From JBDXHU01 sp039989475 (lineage in GTDB: Bacteria; Pseudomonadota; Gammaproteobacteria; Pseudomonadales; Halieaceae): a DNA stretch of 64,000 nt. The notes beneath the pieces were generated by a model. The model did no database searches. It saw only the letters and a program-made list of their open reading frames with translations, and was not told the DNA's origin. The stretch is taken from positions 124,001 to 188,000 of the forward strand of contig JBDXHU010000010.1 of assembly GCA_039989475.1 (NCBI GenBank), read 5' to 3'. Made by a program: the position numbers and the translations under genes. Of the stretch, positions 57,706 to 64,000 are shown piece by piece; position 1 is the stretch's first letter, and each line of letters opens with the position of its first letter.

Positions 57706-58506
57706 CTAGTCGCGCGCCATCTGCGCGGCACCCATGCGCAGTGCCAGCATCTCTTCAACCTGGTCTTCACCGAACACGGTGACCGCCAGTTTGTTCATGG
57801 GGTCGCGCTCATAGCCAAGACGGCGCACCTGGTAATCATAGGCCTGTTGCGCCGTGCGCTGTTCCGCCGGGATAGGCGTGGCGCTGTCGAGCCAGCCAAA
57901 CCAGGTCGCCAGCATACTGTGGGCGTAGTCTTCCAGTACCGATATATTGTCGTCGTTGAGGTCGCCCATCAGGCTCTGGGTCGAGGGGTTGGTGAGGCTA
58001 CGCATATAGGTGCCATGGCTTACCGACCACTGGAAGCGCGGGTCGCCGCGCAGGGCCAGGTATTGTTCATTAATTGGCTCGTAGTAGCGATCGAGGTAGT
58101 CGGCGTCGACCATGATGTTCCTGCGCGGGGTGAAGTCGAAGTAGAAGAACAGTTTGGGGATGGTGCCGAATACCATCACGAAATGCGGGACATCGGTTTG
58201 CTGGTCCAGGAAAGCCGTGGCATTCATGTCGAGGATACTGGCCTTGCGATTGCCCAGCCAGGAGTTCACCAGCCAGTCGACGCCGGTCCCACTCCAGGCC
58301 TGCATGGAGCCTTCGAACTCGCCATTGGGTGAGGTGTAATACTCACGACCCTTGCAGTCGGGTTCCAGCGCAAGCCCTGGAAAGCGATCGGCAATTTGCT
58401 CCTTGATACCGGCGAGAATCCCCCAGCAACGTTCCCAGGCTTTGCTCACATCCACGTCGGGATTTTCCGCCAGGAACTGGTCGATGGTTTTGGTATCTGC
58501 GCTCAC
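57706..58506 (-). CDS. red-chlorophyll-catabolite-reductase-like protein (ferredoxin-dependent bilin reductase relative)
   Basis: The 266-residue protein resembles plant red chlorophyll catabolite reductase (RCCR): VDWLVNSWLGNRKASILDMN, PHFVMVFGTIPKLFFYFDFT, PRRNIMVDADYLDRYYE and the later FQWSVSHGTYMRSLTNPST follow the order of the plant core (SWVHC..., PNFLMELIQSS, PRKDLVLYPDYL..FYE, SLYIRTVVSPT). RCCR reduces a linear tetrapyrrole from chlorophyll breakdown using ferredoxin. As I remember it, a catalytic Glu sits in LMEL; here the equivalent is Val112, so the reaction may differ. GTG 58506 follows CCGGAG; the longer frame to 58653 is inside the SDR gene. It is the last gene of a three-gene operon. 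Confidence 0.7.
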   Translation of the reverse strand: MSADTKTIDQFLAENPDVDVSKAWERCWGILAGIKEQIADRFPGLALEPDCKGREYYTSPNGEFEGSMQAWSGTGVDWLVNSWLGNRKASILDMNATAFLDQQTDVPHFVMVFGTIPKLFFYFDFTPRRNIMVDADYLDRYYEPINEQYLALRGDPRFQWSVSHGTYMRSLTNPSTQSLMGDLNDDNISVLEDYAHSMLATWFGWLDSATPIPAEQRTAQQAYDYQVRRLGYERDPMNKLAVTVFGEDQVEEMLALRMGAAQMARD

Positions 58507-58525
58507 GTTAATCTCCGGCGGGTGC

Positions 58526-59329
58526 TTATAGCCCGAAGGCTTCGAATTTGTCTGGAATTGATTTGAAACGGGCCAGCAACATACGCTTGCCAATCTTGCC
58601 GCCACTGAGCCAGCGAATTTTGCTGCCGCTCTTGTCACAGGCAAGCATTTCATCCACCAGGAAGGGGGCGACAGTTTCGATGGTGTCGCAGAGTGCGTTC
58701 ATGGTTTTGCGTGACTTCTCGAAATTGGCCCGGTCCGCCTCGATCTCCCGCAATACCCCCTCGGTGATAATCATGCCGGGCCGGATCTTGGCGATGATCA
58801 GGGGCGAGTCAGCATTCTCTTTCACCAGGGCATTTGTAAGATAGTCCATGCCCCGCTTGGTGGAACCATAGACGCCCATTCCGGGGAAAAATTCGCCATC
58901 GGAGCCGCCGCCTAGCATATTGAACAACTTGCCCTCACCCTGGGCCAGCATGCCGTTGATGGCGACCTTGCTGCCCAGTGCGGTGCCCAGCAAATTGCTG
59001 CTGACCATGCTGACAATATCTTCATCAGGGGTATCCTTGATTGGCCATACCGTGCGGGCCAGGCCGGCGTTATTGATCCAGATATCGATGCGACCGTAGG
59101 CGCCGCGCGCCGCGTCCCAGAGCGCTTGCAGCTGCTGTGGGTCAGTCACATTGCAGGGGCGGCCCTCGACTTTCCCTCCAAGTGCCGCCTCGTCCAGTCG
59201 CAACAGCGCCTCGTCTACCGAGACCTGGCTGCTGCCACTGAGCATCACATTGTGGCCGCGCTGGGCGAACTCCCGGGCCAGGCCGAAGCCTATGCCCTTG
59301 CTGGAACCGGTTATGACGACATTAACCAT
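58526..59329 (-). CDS. short-chain dehydrogenase of the chlorophyll-b-reductase (NOL/NYC1)-like group
   Basis: The 267-residue SDR has TGSSKGIG (7-14), NNAG (86-89), Ser143 in GGGSDG and the catalytic Tyr154/Lys158 in YGSTK. Beyond the general SDR motifs it shares the plant NOL/NYC1 features IDIWINNAG, LFNMLGGGSDG (plant IFNIDGAGSDG), VYGSTKRGMDYLT (plant AYGATKRSVVHLT), RPGMIITEGVL (plant SPGMVTTDLL) and the end SKIRWLSGGKIGKRM (plant TYIRFLTGLKAYSR). Those enzymes reduce the 7-formyl group of chlorophyll b. It overlaps the epimerase-like gene by eight bases and lies 19 bases before the RCCR-like gene, strengthening the pigment link. Confidence 0.75.
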   Translation of the reverse strand: MVNVVITGSSKGIGFGLAREFAQRGHNVMLSGSSQVSVDEALLRLDEAALGGKVEGRPCNVTDPQQLQALWDAARGAYGRIDIWINNAGLARTVWPIKDTPDEDIVSMVSSNLLGTALGSKVAINGMLAQGEGKLFNMLGGGSDGEFFPGMGVYGSTKRGMDYLTNALVKENADSPLIIAKIRPGMIITEGVLREIEADRANFEKSRKTMNALCDTIETVAPFLVDEMLACDKSGSKIRWLSGGKIGKRMLLARFKSIPDKFEAFGL

Positions 59330-60185
59330 GCCGGCGTTCCACCACGGACGCATTGGGGTCGGCGTGGCTGACGCAGTAGCCGGTATCATAGAGTTTGCGC
59401 GCTGAGATTTTTCGCAGCGGCGCTTTTACCTGGTTAAGAAATTCCAGCGGGGCCAGTCCCTCTTCTGCGCAGATGGCATCGAACACCAGCTTGTTGCTAT
59501 AGGGCAGTCGCTCCTCATCACACACATTGAAGGTGCCCTGCAATCCCATATCAATGACGTGGTAGATGGCATTGACCACATCGTCCACATGGATCGCGTA
59601 AAGCGGCGCCTCGGCACTGAATACAGTCTTGCCGCCGAAGTATTCGTGGCTGGCCTTGACCCGGTCCGGGTAGCTCATGTCGCCGGGCGCGCCGTACATG
59701 TCAGGGAAGCGCAGCACGCAGCCGTTACCGCCAGCCAGTGCAGCTTCCTCCGCCGCCTGGTAATAGCGCGAGGAGGGCTCTTCATGATTGCCGGTCGGGC
59801 TTAGTTCGTCGATCGGCGCGTCACCATCACCGCCATCGCCATAGACCGAGAAGGAAGAGCAGAATATGACCCGCGGGCAGGCGGCACTGGCGTTCTCACA
59901 ACTGTCGACCAGCACCTCCTTGTACTGTTGCTCGCGTTGTTCCGGCGTGCTGGTTGTTTTCCAGTTGGGCGCCACGGTCACTATCACCGCGTCGCAATCC
60001 TGGGCGGCGGCGGCGACCTTGTCGGCCTCGTTGCCGCGCAACACATGGACCTGGTCCAGCAGCGGCTCAAGCTCGGCCACCTTGGCTGGAGTGGTAGTGG
60101 TACCGACCACGGTGTGGCCGTTGGCACGCAGTTGGTGGGCAAGGGCCTTACCCACGTGACCGGTGCCGATAATCAGAATATTCAT
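59322..60185 (-). CDS. NAD-dependent epimerase/dehydratase-like protein
   Basis: The 287-residue protein has an extended-SDR Rossmann start MNILIIGTGHVGKALAHQL, an Asp/Glu switch and FCSSFSVYGDGG, plus a C-terminal substrate half (YAIHVDDVVNAIYHVI, GTFNVCDEERLPYSN). The expected catalytic YxxxK reads RYYQAAEEA, so the Lys is replaced by Glu or Ala; it may bind NAD(P) without the usual epimerase chemistry. It is the first gene of the operon, 80 bases from the divergent MFS transporter. It could be a partner or regulator of the SDR and RCCR-like proteins. Confidence 0.75.
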   Translation of the reverse strand: MNILIIGTGHVGKALAHQLRANGHTVVGTTTTPAKVAELEPLLDQVHVLRGNEADKVAAAAQDCDAVIVTVAPNWKTTSTPEQREQQYKEVLVDSCENASAACPRVIFCSSFSVYGDGGDGDAPIDELSPTGNHEEPSSRYYQAAEEAALAGGNGCVLRFPDMYGAPGDMSYPDRVKASHEYFGGKTVFSAEAPLYAIHVDDVVNAIYHVIDMGLQGTFNVCDEERLPYSNKLVFDAICAEEGLAPLEFLNQVKAPLRKISARKLYDTGYCVSHADPNASVVERRHG

Positions 60186-60265
60186 GGCTAATTATTATCT
60201 TGAGTTGATTACAGCAGGTGGATAAATGTATAAAAGATATAACAATAAATCAATTGACGACTTTC

Positions 60266-61567
60266 ATGCATTTTCTTGGACTCTCCCTGGCCGACGGCGT
60301 CAAGCCGCGGCATATGCTGGCTTACCTTGTGGTGGCTTTCTTTTCCTCTGGTTATGCAGGGGCGCTGGCCGTGCTGCAGCCCGGCGTATTGCAGGTCATG
60401 GGTATTGGCTATGGCGACCAGGCCATGGTCACGGGCATGCTCAGCGCCATGCAGGAAGTGGTATTGATCGCCACCATGGGCCTGGTTGGGGTGTGGGCGG
60501 ATCGTGCCGGCCGGCCGCTGGTTTACAGCCTGGGCCTGCTGCTGACCAGTGCTGGCTTCAGTCTCTATCCACACGCCGCCACTGTCTCAGAGCTGATCAT
60601 CTACCGCTTGCTGATCGCTTTTGGCAGCGCCGCCATGATTGGCATGATGGTCACCGTGGTCGCGGATTACGCCAGCGAGAAAGACCGCGGCAAAGCCAAT
60701 GGGCTGCAGGGGCTGGTTGCCACCTTCGGCGCCTTTATTCCCCCGATTCTGGGGCTATTACCGGCGATGTTTGTCGGCAATGGTTACAGTGAGGCCGCGG
60801 CCCAGCAGGCCACCTTTGCGGTGGGTGGCAGTTTCGGTGTGTTTGCCGCCCTGGTGGCCTGGTTTGGCCTCTGTAAAACCACGGGCCGGGTCCTGGCGGA
60901 AGACAAGGAGCCGGTCTGGGACATGCTCAAGCAGGGCCTGGCGGAAGTGCGCGATCCCGGTATCGCCCTGTCCTATGGGGCCGCCTTCATCTCCCGCGGC
61001 GATCTCGCCATTACCGGTGCATTTATGGGGTTGTGGCTGGTGCAGTGGGGTACTGGCCAGCTGGGTATGCAGCCCAGTGAAGCCATGGGTAGCCTGGCGG
61101 TGCCGCGGGTAATCACCGTGGTCAGTGGCGCTATGGTGGGCAGTTTGTTGATGGGTTACATCAGTGACCGGGTCAGCCGGGTGACTGCAGTATCAATGGC
61201 CTCAGGGCTCGCCGCCGCAGTCTACCTGGCAATATTCTTTGTCAGTGACCCCACTGCCGATTGGGTTTATTTCCTGCTCGGCCTGATGGGTATTGCGGAA
61301 ATTTCAGCCTTTGTCAGCTCCCAGGCCCTGGTTGGGCAGCAGGCTCCGGCCGCGAGACGCGGTGCGGTCATCGGATTTTTCGGCGTCAGCGGTGCCATCG
61401 GCATACTGGTGGGTACCGCAGGAGGCGGCTGGCTATACCGCAGTATCGGTCCCTCCGCCCCGTTCGTATTGTTTGGCGCGCTGAACCTGGCGGTATTTTT
61501 ATGGTCGCTGCGGGTGCGGCGAATTCCGGCCCTGCAATGGCATGCGGATCAAGCGGGACGCTCGTAG
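60266..61567 (+). CDS. MFS transporter
   Basis: The ~433-residue protein has about 12 helices, with GVWADRAGRPLVYSLGLLL (motif A) between helices 2 and 3 and VADYASEKDRGKANGLQGLVA after helix 4. It is divergent from the RCCR/SDR operon and may carry its substrate or product. The start is uncertain: ATG 60266 lies just before the first helix, and a GTG at 60218 is also possible. The 3' end overlaps the convergent next gene by 19 bases. Confidence 0.85.
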   Translation: MHFLGLSLADGVKPRHMLAYLVVAFFSSGYAGALAVLQPGVLQVMGIGYGDQAMVTGMLSAMQEVVLIATMGLVGVWADRAGRPLVYSLGLLLTSAGFSLYPHAATVSELIIYRLLIAFGSAAMIGMMVTVVADYASEKDRGKANGLQGLVATFGAFIPPILGLLPAMFVGNGYSEAAAQQATFAVGGSFGVFAALVAWFGLCKTTGRVLAEDKEPVWDMLKQGLAEVRDPGIALSYGAAFISRGDLAITGAFMGLWLVQWGTGQLGMQPSEAMGSLAVPRVITVVSGAMVGSLLMGYISDRVSRVTAVSMASGLAAAVYLAIFFVSDPTADWVYFLLGLMGIAEISAFVSSQALVGQQAPAARRGAVIGFFGVSGAIGILVGTAGGGWLYRSIGPSAPFVLFGALNLAVFLWSLRVRRIPALQWHADQAGRS

Positions 61568-62217
61568 TCGCTCAGCATGACCTCCCAGTGGGTGTGGCTA
61601 TCCTGTTGCCAGCAGTAGCGTAACAGCACGCCCTGCTCATCAATCCAGAAGCGGGTGCCCGACGGGTATTCGCCGCCGCTGTAGTCGTATTCCATGCAGG
61701 CCAGCGAGCGGCCATCTACCTCGAGACTGGTTTCAGCCAGGGCCAGAGCCTCGCGCTGGGACCAACTGGGACGCAGCAATTGTCCACTCTGCTCCGGATC
61801 AACAATATAGGGCACCAGTACCTGCCCGCTGCCGCCCATTGCGCAGAGCTGTTGCAGCACGCCGCCGGTGTAAATTCGCATCAGCGGCGAGAACACATAG
61901 TTTTCGCTGGCGTCCTGCAGCGTGACTTCCTGCTGGCCGTCGTGCACAAAGATGGTGAGGCCGCCGTTATCGAAGCGGTAGTCGGCGCTGATTTCCTGGG
62001 GGCCGTCCGCCAACTGGCGCCGCCAGTGCAGTTTGCAGGACTGGAACTTGCCCGCTGTTTCGATGGAGTCAACCCGCAGTACTATGCCAACCGGCCGGGC
62101 GTAGCGCACCGAGGAAATACAGCGGCCCGAAGAAGTGTCTTCGCACTCCCAGGTTTCTTCGATACCGGCGGCTTCGCCGTTGCAAAAGTAGGAATATATG
62201 CCGCGGCTGTGGGACAA
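61549..62217 (-). CDS. protein of unknown function
   Basis: I do not recognise this 222-residue protein. It has no signal peptide and is rich in beta-strand patterns with acidic and aromatic residues (RGIYSYFCNGEAAGIEETWE, SADYRFDNGGLTIFVHDGQQ, QLLRPSWSQREAL, RFWIDEQGVLLRYCWQQD). The strand pattern suggests a DUF3108-like ligand-binding barrel, but this is weak. It starts four bases after the protease gene and is probably co-transcribed with it. Confidence 0.6.
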   Translation of the reverse strand: MSHSRGIYSYFCNGEAAGIEETWECEDTSSGRCISSVRYARPVGIVLRVDSIETAGKFQSCKLHWRRQLADGPQEISADYRFDNGGLTIFVHDGQQEVTLQDASENYVFSPLMRIYTGGVLQQLCAMGGSGQVLVPYIVDPEQSGQLLRPSWSQREALALAETSLEVDGRSLACMEYDYSGGEYPSGTRFWIDEQGVLLRYCWQQDSHTHWEVMLSDYERPA

Positions 62218-62221
62218 GGTT

Positions 62222-63250
62222 CTACTCGACGACGGAGGACAGCTCGACTGTCTGGCCGCGACGGATAATGCTGACGGTTACCTGGTCGCCCAGTTGCACC
62301 CGGCGGTAGGTGCGAAACAACTGCCTGAGCCCATTCTCGGTGCCGATAACCGGGGTGCCGTTGATGCCGGTAATAATGTCGCCGCCCAGTAGCAGGTCGG
62401 CGCCGCCAATATTGGCCGGGATATAGCCGGCCTGAATACCCAGCTTTTCCGAAATTGAGCCGCTGGCCACGCTCTGAATCAACATGCCGGATTCCTGTCC
62501 GACATTGAGAGCGGCAGCCATTTCTTTTCTCAACACAATGAAGTTTGCACCCAGCCACACTGGCGGCGCCTCCAGCAGGGTGCGCCTGGCGATGTTGGAA
62601 CTGGAGGCAAAGCCCAGGCCCTCGTTGCCTCCGGATTGGCTGGAGATATGACTGACGATGCCGATCACTTCGCCCTTGCGATTCAGCAGCGGCCCGCCGG
62701 AATTCCCTTTGTTGATGGCGGCGTCGGTCTGCAGGAACTCGATATCGCCAAAGGGGGTGTCCTCCTTGATGCGACGGCCCGACAGGTAGCCCACGGTCAG
62801 TGTGTGCTCCAGGCCATAGGGCGTGCCGATAACAAATACCTGCTCTCCGGTCCTGGTCTTGTCGGAATCCCCCAGCGGAGTGTGGGGCAGGTCCTCTGGC
62901 GGGTCGATCAACTGGATCAAGGCCAGGTCGGTGGTACTGCTGGAAGTGATTACCCTGGCCCGGCGCTTGCGCCCATCCCGCAGCATCACTTCGATTGCAT
63001 CAGCTGTGTCCACCACGTGGGCAGCCGTCATCACCAGCCCTTCAGGGTCGATGATGACCCCGGACCCCAGGCCCTTGCCCGCAGCGGCCTGTTTGCCGCC
63101 GGGTTGCCGGACTGGGGAGTCTTCCATGGTCATGATCACCACCACCGAGGGGTCGACCTTCTCGAATACGCGGCTTGCGTCCTCACTGAGGGCGGCGTTG
63201 CCACTGCCCAGCATCAGAATCGACAGCAGGGTTCTTAAAGCCTGTTTCAT
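62222..63250 (-). CDS. HtrA/DegP-like periplasmic serine protease with one PDZ domain
   Basis: The 342-residue protein has a signal peptide (MKQALRTLLSILMLGSGNAALS) and a trypsin-like domain with the triad His78 (TAAHVV), Asp108 (TTDLALIQL) and Ser184 (KGNSGGPLLN). LGSGVIIDPEGLVMTAAHVV is the classic HtrA start. The C-terminal 90 residues (GSISEKLGIQAGYIPANIGGADLLLGGDIITGINGTPV) are a PDZ domain; only one is present, as in DegS. It likely degrades misfolded envelope proteins. It is followed four bases later by an unknown gene. Confidence 0.93.
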   Translation of the reverse strand: MKQALRTLLSILMLGSGNAALSEDASRVFEKVDPSVVVIMTMEDSPVRQPGGKQAAAGKGLGSGVIIDPEGLVMTAAHVVDTADAIEVMLRDGRKRRARVITSSSTTDLALIQLIDPPEDLPHTPLGDSDKTRTGEQVFVIGTPYGLEHTLTVGYLSGRRIKEDTPFGDIEFLQTDAAINKGNSGGPLLNRKGEVIGIVSHISSQSGGNEGLGFASSSNIARRTLLEAPPVWLGANFIVLRKEMAAALNVGQESGMLIQSVASGSISEKLGIQAGYIPANIGGADLLLGGDIITGINGTPVIGTENGLRQLFRTYRRVQLGDQVTVSIIRRGQTVELSSVVE

Positions 63251-63263
63251 GAAGTACTACTCT

Positions 63264-63842
63264 TTAGCGCGCGGGTGGTAAATCACGGAAGGCCTTTTTC
63301 AGCCCGGAGTTGAGCGCGCTGCGAAGGCGACTTTTGTCGACCTCGTTGGCGTCGGCGACAATCTTGGTCAGTACTGCACGCCACACCTCGCGCCCGGTCT
63401 GGCCGTCATTTATTTGCACGGCGATGTTGCGGGTTTCCTTGACCCCGGCCAGTGCGATGGCGTTATCACGTTCCGCCTGACTGATGTTGGTATTGGGCCT
63501 GACACCGGCCCTGGGCGCTATATTACTTGCTGTTTCAGTCGCCGCACCCAGGCGCACGCCGGGTGCGTAAATGTAGTCGACAGTGAAGTCGCCATTGCGG
63601 GGGATTCGCTGGAAACCCAGCGCTTGCAGGCGGGCATCGACCAGTTCGCGCAGGATTGGGTCGATGGTGTACACCGGGTCCCGCGAATAGTTCTGGCTGG
63701 AGAAGGGCTCGCTACGCCAGGAGTAAGTCTTGAAATTACCGGCGGCAAATTTGGTGGGTTCCCAGACATCGACTTCGACACCTGCGCAGGCGGTGAGCAG
63801 GCTGGCCAGTAGCAGGGCGGCCAGTGTTGTTCTGTGGCGCAT
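63264..63842 (-). CDS. DUF4136-family lipoprotein
   Basis: The 192-residue protein has a lipoprotein signal (LAALLLASLLTAC). The mature part with FKTYSWRSEP, DPILRELVDARLQALGF and DFTVDYIY fits the DUF4136 family of outer-membrane-associated lipoproteins of unknown role. ATG 63842 follows TGGAGAAT. It lies 13 bases upstream of the protease gene on the same strand, so it starts a small envelope operon of three genes. Confidence 0.85.
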   Translation of the reverse strand: MRHRTTLAALLLASLLTACAGVEVDVWEPTKFAAGNFKTYSWRSEPFSSQNYSRDPVYTIDPILRELVDARLQALGFQRIPRNGDFTVDYIYAPGVRLGAATETASNIAPRAGVRPNTNISQAERDNAIALAGVKETRNIAVQINDGQTGREVWRAVLTKIVADANEVDKSRLRSALNSGLKKAFRDLPPAR

Positions 63843-63949
63843 TGACTTGATTCTCCAACAGCGGTGATGCGGGCGGAACATGGTAACAGTATCAGCTAGC
63901 GGCGCAATCACTGCGGTGGCTGTAAAGGAGCTGAGCACTATTCTTCGGG

Positions 63950-64000
63950 CTTCGCCGCAGGCCTTCACCGCAGGCGTTCACCGCAGGCCTTCGCCGCGGG
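63950..64000. repeat. four tandem 13-bp repeats at the right edge
   Basis: Units CTTCGCCGCAGGC (63950-63962), CTTCACCGCAGGC (63963-63975), GTTCACCGCAGGC (63976-63988) and CTTCGCCGCGGG (63989-64000) follow directly, each differing at one or two bases. The array runs into the window edge, so its full length and surroundings are unknown. It lies upstream of the DUF4136 gene. Confidence 0.85.

Noticed and set aside
63950..64000. CRISPR array
   Set aside because: The repeats are 13 bp and directly adjoining with no spacers, and no cas genes lie near.
1..64000. tRNA, rRNA, prophage, plasmid origin or intact insertion sequence
   Set aside because: No cloverleaf, rRNA, integrase, transposase or replication gene was recognised anywhere in the window.

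Overview
The window reads as chromosomal DNA of a free-living, probably marine, heterotrophic gammaproteobacterium. Coding is dense and GC-rich (by eye, mid to upper fifties percent). There are three TonB-dependent receptors, two CspA paralogues, a penicillin-acylase-type hydrolase, RND efflux, many small catabolic operons (CoA-transferase, hydantoinase A/B, carotenoid oxygenase, alpha/beta hydrolases, GST, SDRs) and PF10118/DUF885/DUF481/DUF4136 proteins. This mix resembles Halieaceae/Spongiibacteraceae-type bacteria (OM60/NOR5 relatives); that placement is inference from gene content. I see no rRNA, tRNA, CRISPR array, prophage or intact insertion sequence.

Layout. 1-3.7 kb: end of an NtrC-type regulator, its NtrY-like kinase and an Ntn-hydrolase acylase. 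3.7-6.6 kb: class II amidotransferase, cold-shock gene, and a leuC homologue without leuD. 6.7-19.4 kb: a large accessory catabolic locus made of an HX5DH membrane protein, a divergent amidohydrolase behind a triplicated ribosome-binding-site repeat, a CaiB-type CoA-transferase, a small unknown protein, a cupin with a long His-rich tail, an HMG-CoA-lyase-like enzyme, two structured inverted-repeat elements, hydantoinase A and B, and a TonB receptor. 19.4-22.5 kb: arsenate reductase, an Npt-type nucleotide transporter fused to a cadherin-like domain, a second cold-shock gene, OsmC. 22.6-29.6 kb: a six-gene operon (membrane protein, GST, unknown, two hydrolases, MFS), a cupin and a DUF481 protein. 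29.7-35.3 kb: carotenoid oxygenase divergent from tetR-TonB receptor, then three unknown small or medium proteins. 35.3-41.2 kb: two divergent operons of C-C lyase/racemase-like and hydroxyacid dehydrogenase/VOC/PF10118/DUF885 genes. 41.2-45.5 kb: RND pump and adaptor. 45.5-46.1 kb: a gene-poor remnant. 46.1-56.4 kb: three paralogous membrane-anchored TolB-like/TPR proteins (one split by an in-frame amber codon) around a TonB receptor, followed by a truncated DUF1501 fragment. 56.5-64 kb: hydrolase-OsmC fusion, a three-gene operon described below, MFS, an unknown protein, an HtrA-like protease and a DUF4136 lipoprotein.

The most striking unit is the minus-strand operon at 57.7-60.2 kb. It places a protein that looks like plant red chlorophyll catabolite reductase directly behind an SDR that looks like plant chlorophyll b reductase (NOL/NYC1), behind an NAD-epimerase-like protein, with a divergent MFS transporter. 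With the carotenoid oxygenase locus it suggests use or detoxification of algal pigments, but this rests on remembered family motifs. Other notable items are the paired inverted-repeat elements with CsrA-like GGA hairpins (11.9-12.2 kb), the transporter-cadherin-like fusion (20-21.6 kb), the His-rich cupin locus, and the TolB/TPR-TonB cluster whose two transcription units share upstream motifs.
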